NCBI GenBank assembly: GCA_013214355.1
Contig: JABSSL010000010.1
Location: forward strand, 51,722 to 115,721
From: Saprospiraceae bacterium
GTDB taxonomy: Bacteria; Bacteroidota; Bacteroidia; Chitinophagales; Saprospiraceae
Direction of reading: 5' to 3'
DNA: 64,000 bases
Shown: positions 34,491 to 42,902 of the stretch, piece after piece
Position numbering within the stretch: position 1 is the stretch's first letter
Layout: every line of letters starts with the position of its first letter
Notes under the pieces: generated by a model
What the model was told of the DNA's origin: nothing
What the model saw: the letters and a program-made list of their open reading frames with translations, nothing else
Database searches by the model: none
Position numbers and translations under genes: made by a program

Positions 34491-35546
34491 CTACTTCCTC
34501 ATTTCCTTCACATATGCACGCAAATCTTCCATCTGCTGGTTGCTCATTTTCTCCATCGTGTAATTAGGCATATAGGCCCGCTTCCCATTGAGTGGAGAAG
34601 TTCCATAACGAGCTACCTGATAGACAGAGTAGCGGGTATACCGACTGAAGTGTCGATCCAAGTGTTTAAAGGAGAACTTGGAATCATCCAATCGATAAAA
34701 GGCATAACGCCCATTTTCATGACAATGCAAACAACTGAGCTCATAGATCAATTTCCCATTTTCTACATCTCCCTGCAGCTCATAGCCCACTTTTCGGTCC
34801 TTCGGTGGAGTGACAAAGGTGGCGGGGGAGCCAGCTAAGTATCGACGCTTAATCATGCGAATTGCACCTTCCTTGTCGCCAGTACCATCTAGCGCTGCTT
34901 CCACTTCCTTCCACTCTGGATCAGTTATAATGAGATCGTCCATCTTTAGTCCCAGCTCCCAAAAGTAAGCTAAAATGGATTCGACTTCCCAATCTCGCAA
35001 GCGACGCCCCTGGGCGCATTCCTCCGCACATAATTGAATCGCTTCCCGGATATTATTCTGTGCTACATTCACTAAATCTCCATATTTCTTCCGATAGTCA
35101 CCATTGTAAAACTGGGTTCGATTTACTGCACCATACAGGCTTGTACCCTGAAGGAAAGGAAGTCCTTTATCTTTGACATATAGCAATCGAGCTTGTGGAT
35201 CTGAGACGGATAGATCAGGATCTTCCTTCTCAAGGTTATGGCAGGAGGTACACACAAAATGTTTGCTCTGCCGAGCCGTCTTAAAGCCTCCCGGGCCCCG
35301 ACCAAAACCAAATTTCACCAGTTCTTCTCCAGCCTTAGCAGATACCCAATCCATAGTTGTGTCTACTGGGTGTGGCAATGCTTTGTCCCCTAAGCGCAAC
35401 AACACCTCATTTACGGTTTTGTCCTTGTTTAAGGTCCAACTAGACTCCGCTTTTATTTCATCAGCTAATTGCTCGCTCACCGGCCATCGCCAGGCCATCA
35501 ATGTGCAAAGAATTAGCGCTGAAAAAGTAAGTACAATAGCTTTCAT
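34491..35546 (-). CDS. Di-haem cytochrome c
   Basis: 351 residues, signal peptide MKAIVLTFSALILCTLMAWRW. Haem site 1 is CTSCH at about residue 108 and haem site 2 CLHCH at about 274. Between them is SLYGAVNRTQFYNGDYRKKYGD, then CAEECAQGRRLRDWEVESILAYFWEL, reminiscent of the TsdA/SoxA-type di-haem cytochromes of sulfur metabolism; the similarity is in pattern only. Met ligands are plausible near the C-terminus (YMPNYTMEKMSNQQMEDL). It is the last gene of a three-gene operon with a beta-barrel gene and a CX4CH lipoprotein gene. Confidence 0.85.
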   Translation of the reverse strand: MKAIVLTFSALILCTLMAWRWPVSEQLADEIKAESSWTLNKDKTVNEVLLRLGDKALPHPVDTTMDWVSAKAGEELVKFGFGRGPGGFKTARQSKHFVCTSCHNLEKEDPDLSVSDPQARLLYVKDKGLPFLQGTSLYGAVNRTQFYNGDYRKKYGDLVNVAQNNIREAIQLCAEECAQGRRLRDWEVESILAYFWELGLKMDDLIITDPEWKEVEAALDGTGDKEGAIRMIKRRYLAGSPATFVTPPKDRKVGYELQGDVENGKLIYELSCLHCHENGRYAFYRLDDSKFSFKHLDRHFSRYTRYSVYQVARYGTSPLNGKRAYMPNYTMEKMSNQQMEDLRAYVKEMRK

Positions 35547-35610
35547 AGAATAAGAGAGATAAATTAACGTAACGCAAAGCTAGCTTCCGAATACCTGCTT
35601 TGAGATGCCT

Positions 35611-36498
35611 CTACAAATTAAACAAACGAGAAATGGTGAATCCTAGTCTAAACTCCCCATCCCCCCAATTAGTAGTGGTATAAGGGATGTAATCTGTCTC
35701 CATGAGGCCAGTGGCATTGGTCAAGTTGATCTGAAAAACGTGACCCCCCGTATCAAACTCTAAGCCCACTCCAATCGGTGTATAGAAGCCGTTGGCGGTG
35801 GTACGGCGCTCGGAAAACGGAAAGGTAACATCGCCGATCAAGGCCATGACCTTAGTGACTTGTATTCGAGTAGCTAAACCAAGAGAGAAGATACCGTTTT
35901 CGTCTTCAAAGGGCACCAAATTTCTTTGAGTAAATCCCGGTTTCAATTGTAAGGAAAACTGATCAGAAAATTTGCGTGCAATCAGCAACTCCGCATGGGT
36001 AGCCATGCGATGCGCAAACTTGGGAAAACTCCGAATAATATCCGGATTGTCTTCGATTTTCTCTGCTGTGGATAGAGAAGCTATTCCCACTAAGGCCATT
36101 GAAACGGGCACCTTATTATCTGTCGTCTGTTGCAGAAAACGAAGTTTAACTACACCATTCAATAGCTGGCGAAGGCCCGAATTCCCGTCTGGCATAGAAC
36201 CAGCACCCTTAGTGCGATGCAAACCAACGGTTAGGTTATCCGTTACGCCATAATCCACTCCGATCAGGATATCGCTGGCATTATCCAATCCAAAAAAGGT
36301 TTTATATCCACCATTGTCACCAGCCAAATCACCAAATCGGTGACTTACACGAAAATCTAATTTCCGTTTGGCAAGGGTCTCTACAGATTGAGAATTAATG
36401 ACTCTCGTATCTTTAAAGGTTTGATAGATCTTTTCCTGTGCAGATAAGAGACTGCAGGTGATCAAGCAGACTAAAAGGCTAAAAAATCGTTTTGACAT
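35611..36498 (-). CDS. DUF5777-family outer membrane beta-barrel protein
   Basis: 295 residues with a signal peptide ending SLLSAQ. Repeated amphipathic strands end in aromatic residues: KLDFRVSHRFGDLAGDNGGYKTFFGLDNASDILIGVDYG, NLTVGLHRT and the final FRLGFTISRLFNL (C-terminal aromatic-hydrophobic). This is the DUF5777 barrel type, often encoded beside cytochromes and YceI-like proteins in Bacteroidota. It lies between two c-type cytochrome genes (13-base gap upstream, 64 downstream), which suggests an electron or substrate conduit at the outer membrane. Confidence 0.8.
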   Translation of the reverse strand: MSKRFFSLLVCLITCSLLSAQEKIYQTFKDTRVINSQSVETLAKRKLDFRVSHRFGDLAGDNGGYKTFFGLDNASDILIGVDYGVTDNLTVGLHRTKGAGSMPDGNSGLRQLLNGVVKLRFLQQTTDNKVPVSMALVGIASLSTAEKIEDNPDIIRSFPKFAHRMATHAELLIARKFSDQFSLQLKPGFTQRNLVPFEDENGIFSLGLATRIQVTKVMALIGDVTFPFSERRTTANGFYTPIGVGLEFDTGGHVFQINLTNATGLMETDYIPYTTTNWGDGEFRLGFTISRLFNL

Positions 36499-36511
36499 GG
36501 GGAATCAAGAT

Positions 36512-36889
36512 TTATTCTTCGGGAAAGTTGTTGTCAAGCCAACAGCGAATAAGGTTAAGTTGTTCTTCGGTCAGACTAGATGGCCGATCCGCCGGGCTAA
36601 AGGCCGGTGGCATGCCCAAGGTTGGGTCATCTTTGAGGTTTATTACTCTATTGCGAAACTCGCCATTTTCTAGCGCAGGCAAAAGTCCTGCATAACTGTT
36701 GAAAGTACCAGGAGCCGTATCGAGGTGACAAGTACTGTAAGCACAGCTCTCGTCGATAATAGGTTTAATGAGACTCACATAGGTAACATCTAAGTTCTCA
36801 CAATCTCCCATTTGGGGTTCACCTAGGCTATCATTGGTACAGGCAGCTAAAAAGAGAAATACGGTTAAGGGGAAAAATCTAGAAGCCAT
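36512..36889 (-). CDS. Small mono-haem-like lipoprotein with CX4CH motif
   Basis: 125 residues from the ATG at 36889, opening lipoprotein signal MASRFFPLTVFLFLAAC; a longer frame upstream adds 64 residues without a signal. The core VTYVSLIKPIIDESCAYSTCHLDTAPG, then MPPAFSPADRPSSLTEEQLNLIRCWLDN, has the order of the planctomycete-type cytochrome c domain (PSCyt1), but the haem site is C-AYST-CH (CX4CH) instead of CXXCH. Extended CX4CH sites bind haem in some multihaem cytochromes. It is first in the operon with the DUF5777 barrel and a di-haem cytochrome. Confidence 0.75.
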   Translation of the reverse strand: MASRFFPLTVFLFLAACTNDSLGEPQMGDCENLDVTYVSLIKPIIDESCAYSTCHLDTAPGTFNSYAGLLPALENGEFRNRVINLKDDPTLGMPPAFSPADRPSSLTEEQLNLIRCWLDNNFPEE

Positions 36890-37178
36890 ACTTTCTGAAT
36901 AGATTTCTTTCAAACTAAAGATCATATTGTTCTTGAGCATGGCGCCAAAATTAGGGTTTTCAGCAGCCATTGTCAACATATTCGGGTTAACGTAAATATG
37001 AGTGTAATGTTTCCCTTGTATTTTGAGACTGGAAGTGACTTTTGTCAACCCCTTTTTATGAATCCAAAAGCGCTCTGGCAAAATCTTGCCCCCCTAATAT
37101 ACAAATCCTGAGCTGGTACTAAACAATCGAGGACATCGAATTGTATACCTTAAAAGTGGATTTGTGCGAATGATAATG

Positions 37179-37186
37179 TAATTTTG
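37179..37186 (+). promoter_or_regulatory. -7 promoter element TAATTTTG upstream of the bacilliredoxin gene
   Basis: Matches TAnnTTTG and lies 26 bases before the ATG at 37213. No TTG at the ideal upstream spacing was seen. Confidence 0.45.
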
Positions 37187-37212
37187 CTTACTATAAATCA
37201 AAATCAATAGTG

Positions 37213-37635
37213 ATGTCTCGATATCCAGAAGAAATAACTGCCCCAATGGCAGAAGACTTGACCAGCGTTGGCTTTGAGAGTTTAAAATCAGCTCAAGAAG
37301 TAATTGATACGCTTGATCAGAAGGAAGGCACTACCTTAGTCGTAGTGAATTCGGTATGTGGCTGTGCAGCTGCCATGGCTCGCCCAGGTGTCAAGATGGC
37401 ATTGGCATCTAGCGAAAAACAACCTAGCAAATTGACTACTGTATTTGCGGGAGTGGATCTTGAAGCGACGGAAAAGGCGAGAGAGTATATGCTTCCTTAT
37501 CCTCCTTCTTCTCCATCTATTGCTTTGTTTAAAGATGGAAGCTTAGTCCATTTTATCGAACGCCATCATATCGAAGGTAGACCAGCTGAGCTAATTGCTC
37601 AGAACCTTAAGATGGCTTTTGACCACTTCTGCTAG
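37213..37635 (+). CDS. Bacilliredoxin-family protein (BrxA/BrxB type)
   Basis: 140 residues, a standard length. The active-site motif is SVCGCAAAMARPG with Cys49-Gly50-Cys51 (CGC), the signature of BrxA/BrxB (YphP/YqiW) proteins, which remove bacillithiol from modified protein thiols. The usual family features FAGVDLEATEKAREYM and PSSPSIALFKDG.L follow. Many Bacteroidota carry this family. The start codon could also be the GTG three bases upstream. It converges on pdxH with a hairpin between them. Confidence 0.92.
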   Translation: MSRYPEEITAPMAEDLTSVGFESLKSAQEVIDTLDQKEGTTLVVVNSVCGCAAAMARPGVKMALASSEKQPSKLTTVFAGVDLEATEKAREYMLPYPPSSPSIALFKDGSLVHFIERHHIEGRPAELIAQNLKMAFDHFC

Positions 37636-37653
37636 AAAAAGGAGTATTGGATT

Positions 37654-37689
37654 CAATAGCCAGTAGGGTTTCCTCCTTTCTGGCTATTG
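37654..37689. terminator. Bidirectional hairpin between brx and pdxH
   Basis: CAATAGCCAG (37654-37663) pairs perfectly with CTGGCTATTG (37680-37689) across a 16-base pyrimidine-rich loop, between two convergent genes. There is no strong U-tract. Confidence 0.5.
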
Positions 37690-37713
37690 ACTTCCTGATC
37701 CTACGTCCCTATC

Positions 37714-38367
37714 CTAGGGAGCCAATCGTTCGATTTTCCACCCCTCCCCTTTTCCTTCAAGTTTTGTATATACCAATCGATCGTGTAAACGACTAGCACG
37801 ACCTTTCCAGAATTCAATCTGGGTGGGCTTTACAATGTATCCCCCCCAATGTTCCGGGCAAGGTAGTTTTTCCTGATTGGCATATTCTTGCTCTAGGGCC
37901 TTAACCTTCTCTTCTAACACTTCTCTCCCAGGAATGACCGTACTTTGCGGAGAGGCCACCGCTCCAATCTGACTCCCTTTTGGCCTCGATTGGAAATAAG
38001 CCTCTGAGTCAGCTGCAGAAATCTTTTCTACAATTCCCTCTATACGAACTTGACGTTGCAACTCTAGCCAAAGGAATACCAGAGCTGCCTTGGGATTGGC
38101 TGCTAATTCCTGCCCTTTATGGCTATTATAGTTGGTGTAAAAGATAAAACCTTCTTCATTCAAGCCCTTTAACAAAACCACCCGCGCGGAAGGGAAACCA
38201 TCTGGCTTGCAGGTAGCTAGCGTCATAGCATTCGGCTCGGTTAGCTTCGCTTGTAGAGCTTCTTGCATCCATTGCTCAAATAGCGCTATGGGTTCCGCTG
38301 GTACATCCGTTAGTTCCAAAGAAGCAGAAGAATACTCTTCTCTCAAGTGCTTTAAATCGATTAACAT
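37714..38367 (-). CDS. pdxH: Pyridoxamine 5'-phosphate oxidase
   Basis: 217 residues. It makes pyridoxal 5'-phosphate from the pyridoxine or pyridoxamine phosphate using FMN. Family motifs are present: DLKHLREEYSSASL at the start, AMTLATCKPDGFPSARVVLLKG (FMN contact), GFIFYTNYNSHKGQELAANPKAALVFLW, ESFxRPKGSQIG-type EAYFQSRPKGSQIGAVASPQS and the C-terminal EFWKGRASRLHDRLVY (RLHDR) with RLAP at the end. Length and all motifs are normal. A tandem terminator array lies upstream. Confidence 0.97.
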   Translation of the reverse strand: MLIDLKHLREEYSSASLELTDVPAEPIALFEQWMQEALQAKLTEPNAMTLATCKPDGFPSARVVLLKGLNEEGFIFYTNYNSHKGQELAANPKAALVFLWLELQRQVRIEGIVEKISAADSEAYFQSRPKGSQIGAVASPQSTVIPGREVLEEKVKALEQEYANQEKLPCPEHWGGYIVKPTQIEFWKGRASRLHDRLVYTKLEGKGEGWKIERLAP

Positions 38368-38467
38368 AGAAAGTACTTTAGAAAATTAAAAGCTGCAGGC
38401 AGGCATTTGCCTTTTTCGCATTTACAACAACATAGGTAGGCAAAAGATGAGTTTTGGGCAAAAAAAA

Positions 38468-38483
38468 CCCCGACGAATCGGGG
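38468..38483 (-). terminator. Intrinsic terminator, array unit 1
   Basis: On the minus strand CCCCGA-TTCG-TCGGGG is followed by a run of seven or eight T. The UUCG loop makes it very stable. Confidence 0.8.
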
Positions 38484-38575
38484 TTGGAATAAACAAACAC
38501 TATGAACAACACTAAGTTCTTATATATCGAAATGATATGGTCAAATCTTTACCCTCTACTTGAAGAGGAAAAAAA

Positions 38576-38591
38576 CCCCGACGAATCGGGG
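38576..38591 (-). terminator. Intrinsic terminator, array unit 2
   Basis: Same 16-base stem-loop as unit 1, followed by T7 on the minus strand. Confidence 0.8.
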
Positions 38592-38686
38592 TTGAAATAA
38601 ACAAACACTATGAACAACACTAAGTTCTTTATATATCAAGATGATAATGTCAAATCAGTATCCTCTGCTTCCAGAGGGAGAAAAAA

Positions 38687-38705
38687 CCCCCGATTCAATC
38701 GGGGG
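38687..38705 (-). terminator. Intrinsic terminator, array unit 3
   Basis: Stem CCCCCGA/TCGGGGG with a five-base loop and T6 on the minus strand. Stem longer by one pair than units 1 and 2, with both arms changed together. Confidence 0.8.
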
Positions 38706-38907
38706 GAATAAAACAAACACTATGAACAACACTAAGTTCTTTATATATCGAAATGATAATGTCGAATAGTACATCTCAAAATGAAGAAGTAAATTCCTTT
38801 CAACAATCCTAAGAAAAAGACTAACTTTAAGCTTAGGAAACAAATAGAAAGAAAGATTGAAACAAGAACCGACAAACAGTGCGTTTGTTGATTGGGGAGA
38901 AAAAAAA

Positions 38908-38926
38908 CCCCCGAATTTATCGGGGG
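38908..38926 (-). terminator. Intrinsic terminator, array unit 4
   Basis: Stem CCCCCGA/TCGGGGG with a five-base loop and T8 on the minus strand. The loop differs from unit 3 but the stem is kept. Confidence 0.8.
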
Positions 38927-39315
38927 AGAATAAAAACAAAAACTATGAACAAACACTCACCCAATTAGTTCTTTATTTCGAGATACAAAATGTCAATTTG
39001 TGAGACCAAGAAAGGCTGATAAATGATTGTATTGGGTTCAGGTTTTTTGTATTTCCCTGTTTTGATATCTCAAAGTAACAGAATATCGCGTTCTGCTTTT
39101 ACTATAAAAAATCAAATTTGTGACACAACAAATACAACAATACAACACAGTACAGATCACAAATAATTGATTTTCAACACTCACATCTTCAAACCTAGTC
39201 TAATCAAGCCCATTTTGTCACAGCCTTCCCAAGCAAACATTCTCTCCCAAAATACAGTAAATCACTGCTAATCAAACACTTACAATTTTTAGAAATATTA
39301 AAAAAAAATAAAAAA
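38927..39315. other. AT-rich intergenic region upstream of the array
   Basis: About 390 bases between array unit 4 and the efflux operon terminator. A diverged copy of the array's conserved block is visible at about 38960-39000 (TTAGTTCTTTAT...AATGTCAAT). No gene and no full promoter consensus was found. Confidence 0.45.
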
Positions 39316-39340
39316 AAGCTGGACACTATTGCCCAGCCTT
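39316..39340 (-). terminator. Intrinsic terminator of the efflux operon
   Basis: On the minus strand AAGGCTGG, a ten-base loop, CCAGC and then T8 form a classical rho-independent terminator about 80 bases after the RND gene stop. Confidence 0.8.
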
Positions 39341-39416
39341 ATTAAGCTATCCTATAAAATTAAATCTTAATATGTTTCTTTCATATCCTCAGTAAGAAAT
39401 CACCCTTTTCCTACCC

Positions 39417-42400
39417 CTATCCAGCTGTAGGTTTAACCGTAGGTGTACGCTTTCCACTAAAGATTCGGATGAAAAATGCTTTCATTCGATAGGCCAACCA
39501 GTACATAGAAGGTACTACAATCAATGTCAAGAATGTGGCAAAAATCAAACCATAGATCACCGTCCAGGCCATGGGGCCCCAAAGTGCCGTATTATCCCCG
39601 CCAATGAATATGTGTGGATCGGATTCCGAAATAAGCGTGAAGAAATTAAAGTTGAAGCCGATCGCCAATGGAACCAAGCCCAATACAGTTGTGATCGCCG
39701 TCAACAATACCGGTCGTAAACGAGTCGCTCCACCCTGAATAATGGCATCTTTCACATCAGATGGCTGAAGATCCATCATGTTTCCAAACCCTAGGGATTC
39801 TCGGCGCCGTTGAACCAAGAGATTGATGTAGTCAATCAAAACGATGGCATTGTTTACGACTACCCCGGCTAGCGAGATAATTCCAACCCCAGAAAAAACC
39901 AAGGAGAATGTACCACCAAAGAAAACATAGCCAAGGAATACACCGATGGTACTGAAAACCACTGAGAGAATAATGATGAAAGGAGAAATGATACTGTTGA
40001 ACTGCGTCACCAAAATGATGAAGATCGAGAAGATAGCAACCAAGAAAGCAGAAGAAAGGTATTCTTGATCTTGGGCTTGTTGTTCCTGTTCTCCTGTAAA
40101 TTCATACGTGAATCCTTCCGGTAAATCATAGCGCGCCATCAGGCCTCTCAATTCATCTACAATGTTGATGGCGTTGTAGCCTTCCACTACGTTGGAGTAA
40201 ATCGTAACCATTCGTTCCAGGTCCTTCCGCTTAACGGCAGAATAAGTACTAGTGTATTGCATATCTGCCACCGCAGATATCGGCACCTGCGCGATCTGAC
40301 CAGTAGCCATATCCCGGAAAGTAATCTTCTGATTCATCAGATAATCCACATCGTATCGATAATTCTCATCCAAGCGGATGTAGATGGGATACTCATCTTC
40401 TCCTTGCTTAAACTGACTTACTTCCAGGCCAAAAACGGCTGTTCGTAAGGCATCAGCAATAGCAAAGGTTGATACGCCATATCTACGTGCTGCTTCACGA
40501 TCTACATTGATAATCAATTCAGGTTTCCCTAACTGCACGTCTGATTTCAACTCCTCAATCCCCGGGATATTCTGATCATTAATGTATGCCATTACTTCTT
40601 GAGAAAGCGTCAACAATTTATCCAAATCATCCCCGCGTACCTCCAAATTGATTGGCTTTCCAGTAGGTGGGCCGTCAGCATTCTTATCTACCGAAATTTG
40701 AACGCCAGGATATCCTTGCATAGCATTTCGGATCTCATCCATTACGGTGAAGGTATTAAGACCTCCACGGTCCTCAGTCTTGACAAACTGTACAGTAAGT
40801 CGCGCCTTATTGGGAGACGCCCCCGGCTCCGGTGGAGTGTTGGGATCTGAAGTATTCTCGCCGATCTGGGAAAGTACCGCTTCAACGATATGATCATAAG
40901 GCTTAATGACCTCCTGCACCTTATCCTCCAGCTCTCGCATCAACTTATTCGTAGCTTCGATATCCTTACCTAGCGGTAACTCTACAAAAGCATTCACATA
41001 AATAGGTTGCCCACCTGCGAAGTATTCTATTTCTGGCCCATATTTAGACCAAAGCATCAACGAAAAGATCAAAAGTCCAAATGTGCCAGTAAAGATTAAG
41101 GCTGGTATCCGCAAGGCCCAATTCAAGAAAGTATTGTAACCACTTTCCAATAGAGGTAGCACCTTGTTCTGGAACCCAAATGAAGCCGACCGGAGTACAA
41201 AAAAGTTCAAGGCTGAAAGTATGGCCACCAAGCCAAATAGATTTCGTACCCAAATCGTACCGGTCACCATACCAATCACGGTTAAGATCAACATGGCTCC
41301 GATAAAGGTCAACATGTTAATCCTTTTTCGCCTACGCACCAAAGGATCCTCCTCTCTCTCGTCCACCTTCATAAAGGTGCGGGTAAATACCGGATTGATA
41401 ACCAGTGCCACGAAAAGAGAAGAACTTAACACAATGATCAGTGTAATGGGGAAATATTTCATGAAGGAGCCCACTAGCCCTGGCCAGAAGGCCAAGGGAA
41501 TAAAGGCTGCTAAAGTGGTAGCCGTTGAAGCAATGATCGGCACCGCTACTTCCCCTGCCCCGCGTTTAGCCGCAGTCACCGGTTCGTATCCTTCCTGCAT
41601 ATAGCGATACACATTTTCTACCACTACAATGGCATTGTCCACCAGCAGTCCAAGGGCTAGAATCAGGGCAAATAACACCACAATATTTAAGGTCACTCCC
41701 GTAATTCCTAACCACATGATCCCCATCAACATCGACAATGGAATGGCTAGCCCTACGAAAGATGCATTTCGCAAACCCAAGAAGAATAAAAGTACAAGTA
41801 CTACCAGAATCACCCCTGAGATAATGCTGTTTTCCAGGTTGTTCACCTCATTCCGGGTATACACGGAGAGGTCATTAAACAAGCTAACCTTCAAATCTTC
41901 CGGGAAGGTAGCTACCGCCTCATCCACTACCTCTTTAATGCGGTCTGCTGTAGATAGAAGGTTTTCTCCTTTCCGCTTAATGATGTCCAGAGAAATTACC
42001 GGCAATCCATCAGAACGAGCAATAGACGTACGCTCCTTATACCCAAAAGTTACCGTGGCAATATCACGTAAAAAGACCGGCTGGCGATACTCACTCTTGA
42101 CAATCACATTTTCCAACTCACTTACCCGTTGGAATTCTCCTTTTACCCGAATGGCTCTTCTAAAATCATCTGCCACAATCTCTCCCCCGGACATGGTCAA
42201 GTTCTCCGTCTGAATAGCTTGAGCAATATCTGAGAAACTAACCTGCATGCTTTCCATCTTCAACAAGTCCACATCCACTTTTACTTCCCGCTCTAGATCT
42301 CCCTTCATATCCACGTCATTCACCTGATCTAGCGCTTCGAGCTTATCCTGGAGATATTCGGCATATTCTCGCAATTCATCATTGGAGTAATCACCGGATA

Positions 42401-42872
42401 CGTTGACGGTCACGATGGGTAATTCGGATAGGTTTACCTCCATCACCAAAGGATCTGAATCCAGATCATTAGGCAAGTCTGCCTTAGCCATATCTACCGC
42501 ATCTTTCACTTTGTCGGTCGCTTCGTCAATATCCACCCCAGATTCAAACTCTACTGTGATTACCGAATAATCTTGGATACTGGTCGAAAGAATGTTCTTA
42601 AGGCCTTCCAAGCCTTGTAACTCCTTCTCGATCGGACGAGTCACCAAGTTCTCGATATCCGTGGCAGAATTACCAAAATAGGGGGTGTTGATGTATACCG
42701 TCGGCAGATCAATCTCAGGATATTGCTCCTTGGGAATATCATTGTAGGATTGTACCCCAAATAGCAATACCATGAAGGTTAGAATGAACACACTGGTTGC
42801 GTTATCCACCGCCCAAGTAGTTGGAGAAAAGTTCCGATATATCTCCTGCAGTTTATCTTTTATTTCTTTCAT
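39417..42872 (-). CDS. RND efflux transporter permease (HAE1/AcrB-like)
   Basis: 1151 residues, slightly longer than AcrB (about 1050), with an inserted loop between about residues 500 and 590 containing extra hydrophobic segments. Typical RND layout: a first helix (ATSVFILTFMVLLFGVQSY), a large periplasmic porter domain, helices 2-6 with GLLVDNAIVVVENVYRYM, a second porter domain, and the last helix group (GVGIISLAGVVVNNAIVLIDYINLL). In TM4 the usual Asp-Asp proton relay pair appears as Asp-Asn (VDN). It exports compounds by proton exchange with the adaptor and TolC-like channel encoded upstream in the same operon. Confidence 0.94.
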   Translation of the reverse strand: MKEIKDKLQEIYRNFSPTTWAVDNATSVFILTFMVLLFGVQSYNDIPKEQYPEIDLPTVYINTPYFGNSATDIENLVTRPIEKELQGLEGLKNILSTSIQDYSVITVEFESGVDIDEATDKVKDAVDMAKADLPNDLDSDPLVMEVNLSELPIVTVNVSGDYSNDELREYAEYLQDKLEALDQVNDVDMKGDLEREVKVDVDLLKMESMQVSFSDIAQAIQTENLTMSGGEIVADDFRRAIRVKGEFQRVSELENVIVKSEYRQPVFLRDIATVTFGYKERTSIARSDGLPVISLDIIKRKGENLLSTADRIKEVVDEAVATFPEDLKVSLFNDLSVYTRNEVNNLENSIISGVILVVLVLLFFLGLRNASFVGLAIPLSMLMGIMWLGITGVTLNIVVLFALILALGLLVDNAIVVVENVYRYMQEGYEPVTAAKRGAGEVAVPIIASTATTLAAFIPLAFWPGLVGSFMKYFPITLIIVLSSSLFVALVINPVFTRTFMKVDEREEDPLVRRRKRINMLTFIGAMLILTVIGMVTGTIWVRNLFGLVAILSALNFFVLRSASFGFQNKVLPLLESGYNTFLNWALRIPALIFTGTFGLLIFSLMLWSKYGPEIEYFAGGQPIYVNAFVELPLGKDIEATNKLMRELEDKVQEVIKPYDHIVEAVLSQIGENTSDPNTPPEPGASPNKARLTVQFVKTEDRGGLNTFTVMDEIRNAMQGYPGVQISVDKNADGPPTGKPINLEVRGDDLDKLLTLSQEVMAYINDQNIPGIEELKSDVQLGKPELIINVDREAARRYGVSTFAIADALRTAVFGLEVSQFKQGEDEYPIYIRLDENYRYDVDYLMNQKITFRDMATGQIAQVPISAVADMQYTSTYSAVKRKDLERMVTIYSNVVEGYNAINIVDELRGLMARYDLPEGFTYEFTGEQEQQAQDQEYLSSAFLVAIFSIFIILVTQFNSIISPFIIILSVVFSTIGVFLGYVFFGGTFSLVFSGVGIISLAGVVVNNAIVLIDYINLLVQRRRESLGFGNMMDLQPSDVKDAIIQGGATRLRPVLLTAITTVLGLVPLAIGFNFNFFTLISESDPHIFIGGDNTALWGPMAWTVIYGLIFATFLTLIVVPSMYWLAYRMKAFFIRIFSGKRTPTVKPTAG

Positions 42873-42902
42873 TGGTCAATACTTTAGTCGAGTGGAACAG
42901 CA

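Larger units (their letters stand above)
38460..38926 (-). repeat. Tandem array of ~110-bp units, each with a minus-strand intrinsic terminator
   Basis: Four terminator stems followed by T-tracts on the minus strand are seen at 38468-38483, 38576-38591, 38687-38705 and 38908-38926. The stem is CCCCGA/TCGGGG in the first two and CCCCCGA/TCGGGGG in the others. Between them (plus strand) a block of about 45 bases, AACACTAAGTTCTTTATAT and its surroundings, recurs nearly identically in three units and is diverged in the fourth. A small CCTCT/AGAGG hairpin precedes two units on the minus strand. Spacings of the stem starts are 108, 111 and 221 bases, so one unit may have decayed. This is likely a set of tandem small RNA genes. 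Confidence 0.75.

Noticed and set aside
37654..37689. The hairpin between brx and pdxH as an attachment site or riboswitch.
   Set aside because: Its place between convergent stops and simple stem-loop form are fully explained by transcription termination.
38491..38770. Short plus-strand peptides starting MNNTKF in the tandem array.
   Set aside because: One-base insertions change the frame between units and the peptides differ completely after six residues, so conservation is at the nucleotide level, not the protein level.
41164..42213. Long open frames on the plus strand opposite the RND pump gene (about 146 and 194 codons).
   Set aside because: They mirror a strongly conserved gene on the other strand and show low-complexity Ser/Thr-rich translations without any motif; they are shadows of the codon pattern.
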